From Gnomoniopsis sp. IMI 355080 (taxonomy: Eukaryota > Ascomycota > Sordariomycetes > Diaporthales > Gnomoniaceae), in NCBI GenBank assembly GCA_027946555.1, contig JAPEVC010000014.1:1-64000 (forward strand): DNA of 64,000 nt, read 5' to 3'. The first letter of the stretch is position 1; every line of letters starts with the position of its first letter. The notes under the pieces are model-generated. The model searched no databases, was not told the origin of the DNA, and was given only the letters and a program-made list of their open reading frames with translations. A program made the position numbers and the translations under genes. Positions 36,601 through 48,100 of this stretch are shown in pieces.

Positions 36601-39600
36601 TCAAGTCAGTCAGCGACGAGGTTTCGTATATTACCTGTCGCGACCTGCAGTCAAGTTCATTTTGGACATCGTTGAAGAGCAGACGAAATTGAAAACAACC
36701 AACGATGCGAAGGACTCAGCAAAGCATGCCAACGCAACTGCGAATGGCACGCAAGCGGAGAAGAACAATATTCAGGAGCGCATTGACAAGATTCTCCAGG
36801 ATGGGCGCAAGTTTGTCAATGCTGACGAGAATGGCGACAAGAGTCCAGGTGACGTGCCGAACGTGTCCATGGAGGATCTCACTTCAGGCATCGCCGAGGG
36901 CTTTACACCTCAGAAGAGTTACCATGTGCGGCTCATCGCGCCACAGATCCAGCTCCAGAGCGACAAAAATAAAAAACACGTTGTCATGATCACTAGCAAA
37001 GGCATGGAGCTGAAGGTCGTCGAAATTTCGGACAAGGACAGGATATCTGATTCTGTCAGCGGTCTGGTCCAACGACGATTCCTGGTCAACATGGATAGCA
37101 CACAATTCTTCGTCACACACCAGAAGTGGTTCTCCACAGAGCTCCTCTCAATGTACTCTGGCAGTGCCTACGGTACACCGAGTGGATCCTCCTGGCCGCC
37201 TTGGGTGCCGATGGAGGTGATGTCTGATTTCAAGACGGACCCTGTCGGGTTCAAACGGGTGGTACAGAAGACATCCGCTATGCTCCGCTACGACAAGTAC
37301 AACACACTTCGTCTCAAGTACAACGACGAGGTCAACACCGGAGACGCGGCTGATGGCGAGTCCGATGATCCCACGGCGGAGAATCGGGCGGAGAATCGTA
37401 CGGACAACCTTTGGGTTGAGTTCCCACAAGCGAGGGCCATTTGCAACTCATCGCAGTACTATGCCATGTATGTCATTGTACTCGACCTACTGATGTACAG
37501 CGAACCACTTGAGAAAACACGCAGCGAGCGCCTGGAGAAGATCATGCTCGCCTCTGACTTCAGCGACTTGCGGGGCACGCCCGAGATGGTCATCAAGCTG
37601 CAAGAGCGCATCCGGCAGCTGGAAGAAATCAAGTCACACTTCCAGATCCATTCTAGCTATCTCGATAAGCAGGGCTGGCAAGACCGCCTATTGCTCGAGC
37701 GCGACCTGGCGGCGTGCGAGGACGAGCTGTTCTTCATGATGAAGGCCATTACGACGTCTCAGCGTAAGTATGACTCGACGCAAGGTAATGCGCTACTCAA
37801 GTGGTGCATCACGGTCAAGGACATCGTGTGGCATTTGGTGCGCGACGCAAATGAGCCTCTTTGCGAATTTCAGTTGAAAGATGTGGAATATGACCGTACG
37901 GACAATTCTGATGGATCACACATAAACTTGATTCGTGTCGGCAAGGTGTTGGGATTGAATTTGCTTACTGATGCCCTATATCCTGAGATGGTCGCACCTT
38001 TCCTGGAGGACCCTCGCGCGGAGAAACTTCTTGAGAGTCGGCCTATGATCACTGTCTACTGGAACATGTTGGAGGCTGTTGCCGGTATTCCTGTCATGGA
38101 TCATTTCGAGGTCAATCTCTTCCCGCTGAAAATTCAACTCGAGCGGGAAATTGGCAAGAAGTTGTTTGAGTACATCTTTCCCGGGATGGGAGGGGATAAA
38201 TTCGCAGCCTCTGGGATGGGCGACTCGCCTTTCATGGTCAAGGAGCCGGAAGGCGTAGAGGACGAAGAGGAGGGACGCGATTTTGCACGCCCTGCCACAG
38301 CAATTTCGGAGAGAGATAAACTCGATCCTGGGGCGTTTGAGACTCGCGCTGGATCCCTTGAGCTCCGACTACGCCCGACGCTCACCTCGGAGGCTAAGAG
38401 CCCCCCAAAGAGCAAGGCGCTCAGTGTACACTCGACTGAGAAGCCGGATAGGTCTTTTGGGTTCTTCCGCACTAATAAGACCAACCTGACCAAGAAGCGG
38501 TCCTGGGATTCATTGAGGTCGACCAATCCTCCGCGGCCTGGTGTCAATAGAACTGCCACGGGCCTTTCGTCAAAAAATGAGACCAGCTCTGTTAATTCAG
38601 ACACCACCAAGAAGTCCCGCTTCGCTCTTCGCAGAAACGATAACAAGGGTGAGGGTCCCTCGGACGATCTGACCGAGATGATCTCGCGTGCGTCCAACTA
38701 CATGACCTTCACGCACATCAAATTGCCCTCGGTGGTTCTTTGCCTCAGTTATAAGGGCAAAGGCGATCGCAACATCGAAGACGTGCATGACTTCGTCTTC
38801 CGACTGCCGACCATTGAGTATCACAACAAAATGTGGTCCAACCTTGACCTCGCCCTAAACCTCAAGAGCCGCGTCATCAGGGCCCTCGTATCTCATACAG
38901 GCGCCATCATTGGCAACAAGTTCCGTCACCGGCCGAATGCGGCCCAACAGTCGAAATTACGTGAGTTGGCGAGCAGCTCGGCGATCATAGCGAGTACGGG
39001 TCCGAGCCAGGAAAACAGCGGTGATGACTCGTCTAGCTTGTTCGGCTCTAATCGCTCTGCGACGGTTGACTTCTCGCGCTCACCACCGAGGTCCATCCAG
39101 GGGTCGGGTTCGTCTATTGCTATACCCCGTAGCAACAGCCGCAGCTCGAGCATCGCCTCGAGTCGTTCCCACGTCAGCAGGCAATTGAACCTGGACACGA
39201 ATACCAACACGACAAGTGCGTCTGGCAGTGCTAGTGGTTCGAGCTCGCAACACGGCGGAGTGCAGCAACACGCTGCGGGCCCTGTCATTCCCAGCTTTTT
39301 GATGATGACGCCCCCCACACCTCAAGAGCGCAGGACGTCTGATTCCAGCAATAGCAAGCATTCTGGATTCGGTATCAGCATGCTTCGGCCCGGGTCAAGC
39401 AGCAGCGCGCGCTCATTCAACGGCACGAGTTTCGGGATGAACAACCAAAGGCGTGGGAGCAACATGTCGTCCAATTATACCGGCTCGCCCAACACCAACT
39501 CTCCGGAGCAAGGAATCACCCGTGCGAGGACCATGCTAGGTGGGCTGAAGGAGAAAGGCACGAGCGATGCAAGCGGCTTCTTCAAAGAGAAATTCACGGC

Positions 39601-39841
39601 ATTGGCAAATAAGCTAAACAAGGATAGCAACTCCAAGCCTCCTCCACTGGAGAGGGATAGCAGTTTGTTGTCGCCACTGTCTGGTTTGGAGGATCGCAAG
39701 AGACCGACGAGTCGGCGGTCGACCCGCGACGCCGAAGACATTGAAGAGGATGAGGAGGGATTGGGGACGCCAACCAACATGGGTGAGGCGAAGGAGAGAC
39801 GGGGCAGTTTCAGAGGCTTCAAGATGAAGAGCTCGATTTGA
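30653..39841 (+). CDS. fmp27: Fmp27/BLTP2-type bridge-like lipid transfer protein
   Basis: One uninterrupted exon encoding 3062 aa. The start MALFNPTFIFGVFVVLYLSS gives an N-terminal membrane anchor (about 8-30). Conserved family blocks appear in order: the N-terminal region, the GFWDK domain (VGFWDKIRLGFHSR, about 1397), the SW domain (HFFSWWTLFGGPM, about 1610), the WPPW domain (SSWPPWVPMEVM, about 2178) and the C-terminal Apt1/Golgi-localisation region (NLFPLKIQLEREIGKKLFEYIFPG, about 2485; HIKLPSVVLCLSYKG, about 2685). The last 250 residues are Ser/Asn-rich and disordered. These proteins form long hydrophobic channels at ER-plasma membrane contacts and move phospholipids in bulk (Fmp27/Ypr117w in yeast, Hobbit in flies, BLTP2 in animals; plant SABRE/KIP). 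Basic and acidic insertions such as 1090-1150 (RSRARSTGPRGR-like, Ser/Arg-rich) are probably loops. The complete length and intact motifs argue for a functional gene. Confidence 0.95.
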   Translation: MALFNPTFIFGVFVVLYLSSFVLFAIIRILTGLSIQRVGYFSLRRLAYVLKDGIKIEIRGLGLNVHRPTFAQPTWLSVVVSELVVTVDIQELEASKANGAASIDPDDPALHNQGSDPKVALKPHKPVIVRRATNAVQRSETWRQLTRIKERIKRLHRNVNWLRMVDVVATNSTVNVVDVGNIQFGSVTVAVDTRRKMVDRARFFWGPRSGAKTQGERQAEWIMTVRSVLFTPLGSESVELLDNCNLNVHGFLYEKLDGLREASIALKLGRVHVPLDEIREAAKRFQLRKRQAVCTPPPEEEPEEYVDRIMQELEEPGSTDDDLMQTVSDSKEFVSSILRGIKEVQFAVSFFGLTKKIEGVKTAGPPVIVNASMKEVGIDLHRLDPKSPAHRMYFPSTDIAHEALLAALSISIGLDDGQGSPQRLMYVPMATTTVRTTLPSKTVEISGGSNPEQRNANILFANSVVTSPSIDLDPKHLPLLLAMLRPKPSRAGSSPHPQQRHLLISRLLPKANIKFSMHEPVLRIALPPVKDGADPDDFDLIISSISSVSLDAESFHSTVEELHYSLASNLRIQSHHLYYQTSGGERFDLVETESFDLKVNLSASPDVQVLATGNLQTFTVRLIRPEITDGLQQIVRHLRLRVEPDKRGYSKVSKESNFLRGMPPWLLHFQLQASDFSIEIAGVDEDISEESRGVSLSVESWTAEYRAQRLDGLPRRPARKRASSRVSVSLDPEIIKSLPTSPRRKYQNPGDGRRIAFHVRGLEAFIVESADRWEVDPFISMPRFEVAFSTLTDNQGPVFHIHSHVRTLLVQYSLYRHYAIGVAFSVIRKAFMHAGKVTPEPSEPSPAEPQTPKRPSHKSMGSQFLSPPDPDHSSPGQEDAKSGRELVSIDFKATFVQVKATMPADPPMMLHIHALEAGRHRWSPPFFHTRLIRLYVEPPRMRGVWSKIVSIKNGRLDYRESRRKMASGGYQDEKMYDIVTDAVRGAVPYELAFNKVSDNVNNVIKAVKQLHHRFKTGTNEYILDKGPEEPKNVPKISFRTKALLFELEDGPFEWKLGMIYRAGRIEQMQRQAREEAFRHKVKKIHEEARKESSVRARSTGPRGRSTHSGKSGVRSQSADGRQTRSNSAGRERDRAPRYDPEKGCEISGHTLVSIADARAKLNQHNARSWKSRIDRSYAMARNGMKDIRSTFWGSSNVPDDFEDNENILEVPERPALMSALVHDLHFTIDKPSFPMKQLPDFLHNVGKGMPRDMKYSLLIPMNIQIFMGEARVSLRDYPLPLLHVPPIKAGQSSRLPSLSLKTDFVIAEEFRGVESTRRVRVNVIPPPTPGSEGEKDRGFAIDVRRTIGPIKSYSNMSVDINTALPTRITWGPSYQPAIQDMMMVIESFTKPQLDPSERVGFWDKIRLGFHSRVRIAWKGDGDVHFCLKGARDPYQVIGNGAGFLMCWRNDVRWNIHADDDPKRFMTVDSGEYVLAIPDFSHFARQEVRRNSENDSVVSEDSLKTSAAFKKVVMKLSGKVQWMAGLVFEQAIIDGKRRFDFRPHYDVFLKAPNYAKSANNVPYDAFRGFRSQHIHLSIAVKAPVDRDWASSDVETSRSYNTVHLTPRFFTHFFSWWTLFGGPMSLPVRQGRLWPGREKSSKKFGRHLATIKYNLLLAPLFLSHIYKHKDVEDYDENAVSATGIKVRFDSFKLDLHQRREEFNTSDKSRKTQSRTTGMKIHAAQLDLAAVDIRAVSASIKGTTAEAIKRNNLGSLITQQEEDGTDLSKFTIPDNDLSWIDMDDFVELDWILPSEPNPDTKILPLAYCPRLTYFRQTDIGGVIAGDPERTSPFGHEPTHLCIMSQDDDPRRVQAQLVQQRLDQLELQMAEHTRNIGMAELKIVREGDKSPDVRDNLDALVMHSSVLHDKKDFLENMMDSMTSSPARSSEPNLGRGSSDTSVGTGEQSINLPTGAEFASDFLNRFVMHNLQLKWNNLLRNIILRYIHQVSQRRGFVYYLSRPAVKFILDIVEEQTKLKTTNDAKDSAKHANATANGTQAEKNNIQERIDKILQDGRKFVNADENGDKSPGDVPNVSMEDLTSGIAEGFTPQKSYHVRLIAPQIQLQSDKNKKHVVMITSKGMELKVVEISDKDRISDSVSGLVQRRFLVNMDSTQFFVTHQKWFSTELLSMYSGSAYGTPSGSSWPPWVPMEVMSDFKTDPVGFKRVVQKTSAMLRYDKYNTLRLKYNDEVNTGDAADGESDDPTAENRAENRTDNLWVEFPQARAICNSSQYYAMYVIVLDLLMYSEPLEKTRSERLEKIMLASDFSDLRGTPEMVIKLQERIRQLEEIKSHFQIHSSYLDKQGWQDRLLLERDLAACEDELFFMMKAITTSQRKYDSTQGNALLKWCITVKDIVWHLVRDANEPLCEFQLKDVEYDRTDNSDGSHINLIRVGKVLGLNLLTDALYPEMVAPFLEDPRAEKLLESRPMITVYWNMLEAVAGIPVMDHFEVNLFPLKIQLEREIGKKLFEYIFPGMGGDKFAASGMGDSPFMVKEPEGVEDEEEGRDFARPATAISERDKLDPGAFETRAGSLELRLRPTLTSEAKSPPKSKALSVHSTEKPDRSFGFFRTNKTNLTKKRSWDSLRSTNPPRPGVNRTATGLSSKNETSSVNSDTTKKSRFALRRNDNKGEGPSDDLTEMISRASNYMTFTHIKLPSVVLCLSYKGKGDRNIEDVHDFVFRLPTIEYHNKMWSNLDLALNLKSRVIRALVSHTGAIIGNKFRHRPNAAQQSKLRELASSSAIIASTGPSQENSGDDSSSLFGSNRSATVDFSRSPPRSIQGSGSSIAIPRSNSRSSSIASSRSHVSRQLNLDTNTNTTSASGSASGSSSQHGGVQQHAAGPVIPSFLMMTPPTPQERRTSDSSNSKHSGFGISMLRPGSSSSARSFNGTSFGMNNQRRGSNMSSNYTGSPNTNSPEQGITRARTMLGGLKEKGTSDASGFFKEKFTALANKLNKDSNSKPPPLERDSSLLSPLSGLEDRKRPTSRRSTRDAEDIEEDEEGLGTPTNMGEAKERRGSFRGFKMKSSI

Positions 39842-42152
39842 CCTCTGCCATGGGACGATAGTTCGATTTCTATCATATGTGCATGTACCTATATGTATAT
39901 GCACAGAACGGGTGATTGGCATCTTTAAACTTGGAGTCAGAGGGATTAGGGTCTCGTTCGAGGGGCACGAGTGGGACAGGATATTGGCAAGGGGTAATCA
40001 CTAGACTTGTGAGAGGTATCAAGGCCAGGGCCGTTCTAGTCGTGACTGAAGTATAAGTATGTACTTACTATGGAGAGGATTTTCGTTTGCTGTGTTGTGG
40101 GCACGGAGCGTATAGCGATACATGGCGCTGGGTGGCGGTCTATAGATACACTACACGCAGCTTTACGAGTTAGATATAAAGTATTCTTGAACGTTCAACA
40201 ACTTTGAATGTTAGTGTGATTTCAGTTCCAGCTGATTGCGACGTAATGTTAGCTTTCAGCCAGCAGCTCATGCGAAAACGACCTAAAGGAAGAGAAGACA
40301 GCTGGGTGAAGAGTCTCATATTGCTAGAGTTGCCCGGCCTGTACGACAGCTCGCGTAGTGGAGACGGACTCAATACTGGTACAGTACGGGGTCGTCAATT
40401 TAAAGTTATAGGAGGATCCACTCTTCCTGGTTGATTAGTCAGCCATTCATCGTACATAGTAACAGGGTTTCGCATCTATGTCACATCGCGACACGATCTG
40501 ATTCCTCTTTGCCCTGGACATTCTCGTGGAACTCATACTCCGGTCAACCACGCCTAGCAAGTCGGCAATCAGGATTAGAATGCCATGGCCAGAGCGGCCG
40601 ACGCCTTATCGCTGCCTCGACCCAAGCATGTGACCAGAACCCCGGCAGTGCAAGTACCGCTGTATCGTACTGATGTACTATACCTGCTACGCTGAAGCTA
40701 TGGAGGGCGGCCGCCTTTTGTGACACGCCATGCGGCGTGCTGACTTCGAGGCTGCAGCATACACGCAACTACCGAGAGGCGTCATCTCCACATGCAGTCT
40801 GTTATCATTTGTATTCGATTACAGATGCAGTCAGTGACTAGCATGTATCACATTCTTCCACGTTGCTTCAAAAACGCTGCGGTGAAGCCGCTGCCCGCTT
40901 TATGTGCAGCCGGGTCTCGGAGGACGCTGAGGATATTTCAGCACTTCGTTGATAACCGAGCTTATATGTGGCGCGGAACGCGTAGCAACTACCTGCAAAT
41001 TCATGTTCTAGAAAACAGCCTCATAGAGCCACTCATAGGGTTTCGTAGCGTGCTGCGCGTCCAGTGGAGGATCTGGAGGATTTGTTCCGATCTTTCTCAC
41101 ATTCTGTCTGCCTAGTGGTTTACTCAGATAACAATTGTGCGATATTATACCTTGCTGACATATCAAATCATAGGCTCAAGCTACGACCGAGCAGTGCTAA
41201 TATTAGACTGCTTTGCCCTAGCACAAAAACTTTGCAAGACAGCATGGTGTTGTATCCTAGGTCATTTCGCAGTGTACCCGAGAGTCCGGAACCCTCTCGG
41301 CTGACGTCCAACGAGGATCTCGAGAAGCTGATTGTTGAGTACCTAAGGTATGCAAGTGGGCGGGCACCAGGATCTAGGATTCATGCACCTCAAGCCTAGT
41401 ATCTTCACATTGCCAGTCTCGCAAGTCTTCGACTAGGGATGCCCTGCTTCTGCTACTCTGCCATTCCATGACATAGCCCTACCCGCAAACACCACGGCAT
41501 GTATTCGCAGCATGTCTGACTCCTCCGGCCGGCTACACCGCTAGCTCATTGGCAGAAGTTGCGCGCTTCACTATCTCAGCTCGCGGCTTTTCCTGTCAGC
41601 GGTCATCATATTTCACGTCGTCCCTTCTTCTTCTCAGTAGATCCAGTCCAGTAGGCATCTAGGACGCTTCATGTACACTAACACACGCGCACACACCGAC
41701 AGGACTGTTCAAGATGACGGCAGCACTAGTTCAGATCGTTCAAGTCCCCAATGCCAGCTGCAAGAAGCGTTCTGCTCACAAACTGTCGGTCTAGCCGGAC
41801 ATGTGGTCGGACGCGGATCAATCAACCGCTCATATTATCGTCTCAGCTGCTGTGGCTATGACTCCAGCAGCCTGGCGCCGCAGCTGTGATGCGTTTCTGT
41901 GGAACGACGTTGATGAAGATACTGGTGTATTCCTCATACTCCTGGTTTGCGGAACTTTTGTGCTGTTGTAATAAATATGAACAAGCCCCAACCGATATCA
42001 GCCAAAGCGCTGCAAACCTGTCCCATCTTTCTTTTGCTTTGTGGTTCAAGATTTGCAACTTTCATGCCCATTTGCTTTAATTTCTTTCTCCTTGTCTCTG
42101 TGATACCAATTTCCCGTCTTCCAGCGTCCCTGGGACGAGCCTCCAACCTGCG
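39842..42152. other. Intergenic region upstream of ags1
   Basis: 2.3 kb with no supported gene. The 3' end of fmp27 lies at the left. The right end, about 42080-42150, is pyrimidine-rich (TTTCTTTCTCCTTGTCTC), fitting a core promoter or leader for ags1. Open frames at 40792-41399 show no family resemblance. Confidence 0.5.
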
Positions 42153-45100
42153 ATGGCCTTCTCTCTCTTGCTTGTTGCGGCTGGGCTGGCACATTCCCTT
42201 CGATATGATCCAGCCTTTGAGGAATGGAACCTAAACACGGACCAAAATGCTATCAATCCCCTCAAGTACACAGGTACACGAACGGGCCACAAATATATGC
42301 CATCGCCTGATAATTGGCGATTTCCCTTCTACACGGTGATGTTGGATAGGTGGGTCAACGGTGACCCATCGAATGATAACGCAAACGGCACAGTGTTCGA
42401 GCAAGATGTCTGGAGCACGCAACTACGCCATGGAGGTGACGTGCAAGGATTGATAGATAGTCTTGACTATATCCAGGGCATGGGCATCAAGGTATGTATT
42501 TTGAAGTCTACAGGTGAAGTCTCCCACACAAATACTAATTCAGTCAGGGTATATACATTGCCGGATCGCCATTTATTAACCAACCATGGGGTTATGATGC
42601 ATACTCGGTAAGGCTTTCCATATCTTTTCCCTTTCTCGAAGCAGACTCCATCCTGACACATTCACAGCCTCTTGACTTGACACTCCTCGACGCGCATTTT
42701 GGTAATATAAGTGTTTGGCAAAATGCTATTGACAAGATCCACTCCAGGGGAATGTATGTTCTGATGGACAACACTATGGCTACCATGGGCGATTTGATCG
42801 GTTTTGAGGGCCATCTTAACGACACTGCTCCATTCGACACTGGAGAGTATCGCGCTTTGTACAAGACCCAACGAGAATACCATGACTTTACATTTGGCAA
42901 CGACTACAATGAAACCTGCGAGTACCCTCGCTTCTACGATGAGACAGGGCTGCGTCTTGCCACGGCAAATAGCAGTGAACTCAAAGGCTGTTACAATAGC
43001 GACTTTGATCAATATGGAGACGTGGAGGCCTTTGGTGTTCACCCGGACTGGACGCGTCAATTGTCAAAGTTTGCCTCTGTACAGGATCGTCTCCGAGAAT
43101 GGGTTCCTTCAGTCCGCCAGCGCCTGGAAGTCTTTTCATGCCTACAGATCACAATGCTGGATATCGACGGGTTTCGATTCGATAAAGCTGCTCAAGTTAC
43201 TGTTGATGCCCAAGGCGAGTTTTCGGCCGCGATGCGTGCATGCGCCGCCAGCGTTGGCAAGGATAACTTTTTCCTGCCGGGTGAGATCACCAGTGGTAAT
43301 AACTTGGGCTCGATCTATCTCGGCAGGGGAAAGCAGAGTGATCAGGTCTTTGAGGACTTATCCACTGCCTTGAACGCCACAGGGAGCGACGAAAATGCGT
43401 ACATTCGGGACTCAGGGCAAAACGCACTTGACGCGGCAGCCTTTCATTACTCGGTTTTCCGATACCTTGTTCGATTTCTGGGATTGAGTGGTGCCCAGCT
43501 GGAGAGTGGTTATGACCTTCCCACCGACTGGGTGAACGGAACCAATCAAATGATTCTGACCAACGACCTGGTGAATCCCAATACTGATGAGTTTGACCCT
43601 CGCCACATGTATGGTGTCACGAATCAAGACAACTTCAGGTGGCCTGCAATCTCTCAAGGCATTGAGAGAGAATTACTCGGGTTTTTCATTACGACGCTCT
43701 TGCTACCTGGCATTCCTCTGGTCTTCTATGGCGAGGAACAGGGACTTTACGTGTTGACATCGACTGCGGACAATTATCTCTACGGTCGTCAGCCTATGAC
43801 ATCTGCACCGTCTTCCATGCTACACGGATGTTACAGCTTGGGCAGCTCCTCATATGTGGGTTTCCCACTTGACCAGGCTCGGCACGGATGCGAGGATGAA
43901 AGCGTCTCGCGAGATCATCGGGATCCAAGCCATCCTATGCGCAACATCCTGAAAGCCATGTACAGCATGCGGGACAATTATGATACTTTGTCGGAGGGCT
44001 GGTTATTGCAACAGCTATCGAATCAGACTCACTACGAGCTTTTAAATGGAAGCACCGTGCCAACAGAATTCGGCATCTGGAGCGTGGCTCGGGCCTTATT
44101 CCCCGGTGTTCAGAATCGTTACGCCAAAGACCCCGTCTGGTTCGTGTATCACAATCAAAACACGACGACAAAGTACAGCTTCGACTGCACTAAGAACGAG
44201 ACCGGCTTCTTTGCTCCCTTCGATGCCGGTTCGACGGTGAAGAACCTCTTCTATCCCTATGACGAAGTGAAACTGGAGACCTCGCCCCAGAGCTTTGGAT
44301 TCGACGGGTCGTCGCATGCAACAGGATGCCTTTCCGATGTCACGTTGGCTCCATTTGAGTATCGTGCGTACGTCCCGAAGTCCAATTGGATAGAACCACC
44401 GCCAATGATCACCAAATTCACGCCGGGACACGACGTCTCCATCAACTCCGCAGATGCCAAAGGGTCCATCGACATCAGTATATTCTTTTCACAGGAGATG
44501 GGGTGTGACGCTGTCACTCAATCCGTATCGGTGTCTTCCACTGTTGAAGGGGGTGCTGGTAACGCCCAGATCGACGCGTCAACTGTCAAATGTACTAAGC
44601 TCAGCGACGATGAAAAGCCGCCATACGTTGGTGCCATCGGCACACAGTGGCAATGGACCGGGACGCTACACAGTGTCGCAGATGGTGTTCACTCCATTAC
44701 GGTTGTGAACGCCTCTACCAGTTCCGGGGATACTTCGACAGGAGCAACTGATAAGTTCCTTATCCGCGTTGGTGCCTCTGACAACCCGATCGTGTATCCC
44801 ATGACTGCAAACCACTCCAGCTCGCTGCTCACACAGTCTGGTAGTGAACTCTTTGTCAACCACAGAGCTTCCGGGGCTGACTCCTGGCGATACTCTACCA
44901 ACTGGGGTTCCAGCTGGAGTGACTGGGCAGCCTATACTGGCGGGAAGCAAAAGATCAGCAAGCTCCCCTGGTCAGGCACGTCGTTACAGTCGTGGGGTGG
45001 CGAGCATGTCATGGTTCAATATTGGTCGTCGGCACTGGGATCCAGCAGTATAATCCAGCAGGGAGACGCTTCCCCTGATTCTGCTGTCTCTACCCGGTCA

Positions 45101-48100
45101 GATACCTCGCCTTCGAATGGACGTCGTTTTCCCCATGTCTTCATCGAGGGTGGATTCAACCAATTTGGCTTTGATGCTGGGCTGAAGAATGACATGACTT
45201 TCAGTGATGAAGGAAACTGGGAGATGCACTTCATGGATGGTAAGTACTATTTTGTTGCACATTCCCCTTCTTTATTTCCCAGAGATCTTGTTCCTCGCTG
45301 TGACACACGCTAACATGACAATGGCAGAATGGCCGTCTAGCCTTCAAATCAATATTTGGGGCATAAATCCAGATGGGAGGCCTGATGCCACCTACGTGCT
45401 TGGGGATGTGGACAACGATGGTGTTGCTGACCGTCTCCCTCCAAATGCCGTGCAGGCGAACTACTTCAACGTAACCTCGCCGCCACCTGGATCGGCCCTC
45501 TCCTATAAACTCAAGTTCAACGATGCCACTCTCAAGTTTGAGTTGGTTCCCCAGGGAAACTGGTGGATCCAAGTACTTCTCTTCGTACTCCTCGCCACGG
45601 TCCCAATTGTGTCCGCCCTTGTTGTCGTCTGGGTTTTCGTGGGAAGTTTCTATAAAGTCAAGATCAACAAGGAAGGCTTCAAGCGCCGGAGCAGGTGGCC
45701 CTTGGGAAGAGCCGCCAATCACTCATCCACGCTGTCTTTCGAAGATTTTCGTCGCAAGTCTGGAGACGATATAGAGATGAGCAATTATGGTGGAGTCGGG
45801 CTGGTCGGTGCTGTGGCCAAGCGCCGTACTGTACTGATCGCTACTATGGAGTATAACATTGACGACTGGAACATCAAGATCAAGATCGGGGGACTCGGTG
45901 TCATGGCTCAGCTTATGGGCAAGGCGCTTGAACATCAGGATTTAGTTTGGGTGGTCCCTTGTGTGTAAGCATTGCGCTACCACCTCTGTTTTAAGGGCCT
46001 GTCATCATCTGGAGAACCTGCCACAACCTCCAGTTGGGTTCCAAAATATACTGACTACTGACATGGTTTCATAGTGGTGGTATTGAGTATCCCGTCGACC
46101 AAAGAGCTCCAGCAATGTACCCAGTGATCATGGTAAGTTACCCTGAGCCTGTCGCGTTGCCTTCTCAAGACTGATCTAACCACAACATGCGTATAGGGCA
46201 AGGATTACGAAGTCCAAGTTCAGTATCATAAGGTCAATAATATTACCTACGTGCTGCTTGATGCGCCAGTCTTTCGTAAATGCAGCAAAGCTGACCCGTA
46301 TCCACCTCGTATGGACGACATGGAGTCTGCGGTCTATTATAGTGCGTGGAATTATTGCATTGCTGAGACGATGAGAAGGTAGGATATGATATTCATTCTC
46401 CAAGAAACTGCAAGAGCTAATTTTTTAGCAGATTTCCTATCGATCTATACCATATCAATGACTATCATGGCGCGGCAGCTCCACTGTATCTGCTGCCAGA
46501 GAGGACGATACCTTGCGCGTTGAGTCTGCACAACGCCGAGTTCCAGGGCATGTGGCCAATGCGTACACCAGAAGAAAGCAAAGAGGTCGCAGAAGTTTTC
46601 AACCTTGATCCAAATATCGTCAAAGAGTACGTCCAATTTGGTTCTGTGTTCAACCTTCTCCACGCGGGAGCGTCCTACCTCCGTAAGCATCAGCGTGGTT
46701 TTGGCGCAGTCGGCGTATCGAAGAAGTATGGTGATCGAAGCTATGCCCGCTATCCAATCTTCTGGGGCCTTCCCAAGATTGGACAGTTGCCAAATCCTGA
46801 TCCAGCCGATACAGCGGAATGGAGTCGAGACGAGCAGGAAAACACCAAAGACATCACCGTCGATGAAGAGCGGGAATCCAAACGCGGGGAACTGCGCAAG
46901 CAAGCTCAAGAATGGGCCGGCCTGGAAGTCAACCCAGATGCCGAACTTTTCGTTTTCGTGGGGCGATGGAGTCTGCAAAAGGGAGTCGACCTCATCGCGG
47001 ACATCTTTCCGTCCATCCTCGAGAAGTACCCGACAGCTCAACTGATTGCCGTAGGGCCTTGCGTTGACCTCTATGGAAGATTTGCAGCTTTGAAATTGGA
47101 AAAGCTTGTTGAGAAGTACCCTGGGAGGGTTTACAGCAAGCCCGAGTTTACGGCACTGCCTCCCTATATTTTCAGCGGCGCCGAATTTGCTCTGATTCCT
47201 TCTCGTGACGAGCCTTTCGGACTAGTTGCAGTCGAGTTTGGAAGTAAGGGTGCTCTTGGAGTGGGCGCCAGGGTGGGAGGTCTTGGACAGAGTGAGTACC
47301 TCCTGTCTGAGTCTTGACACAGCAGATATCTAATCCGTATTCCAGTGCCTGGCTTTTGGTACACAATCGAGTCCACGGCCACAAGTCACCTTCTCCACCA
47401 ATTTCGGGGCTCTATCGTCGCAGCTTTGGCATCAAAACCAAAAACCCGTGTCCTCATGAGGGCGTGGTCCTCGAAACAACGTTTCCCCGTCAAACAATGG
47501 CTTGAGGACCTAGAGAAATTACAGTCCGAAGCCATTAGGCTACACAACAAGGATGCTAAGAAGAAAAAGCGGTTCACTCACAGCCATTTGCTTGCCGTGC
47601 CCTCGAGGAACTACGACAGCGACTCTTCAGAAGCCTCACCACGTCCCTCGTCTGCCTTCATAACACGCCCCTCCAGCACTGCTGGGACGCCTCCAAGTCG
47701 ATCCCGAGCCTCGACTCTTTACCAAGACTCGCCACCTTCCACCGCCTACAGGTCTCGGTCCACTTCTCAGCCTCCACAGCTACACATTAGCGGGCCTGAG
47801 GCCGACTCAGACGATGCTTTGCTACGGCCACATCCGCTGTATGCAAACGCGAACCCCTTCTATACCGGCAGCGTCAACTCCTCGTCCGAGAGCCTGTCCA
47901 CGATGATCGATCACGGCACCCGCGCCGCGGCGTACGAGGCCCTCACCGCGGACGCCCAGACGGACGATGGCGTTTCTACTAGCAGGCCATCTTTCTCTGG
48001 ACGCGACAGCAGCGATTCGTTTGCACGCCGCATCATGGCGCCCGACAACTCAGCAATGCTGACCCCACCGCTCTTGCGGCCTGGCCTAACGACCCATCAC

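Noticed and set aside
41541..41575. CTAGCTCATTGGCAGAAG, similar to a tRNA A box
   Set aside because: No matching B box (GTTCRANNC) follows and no acceptor stem can be formed.
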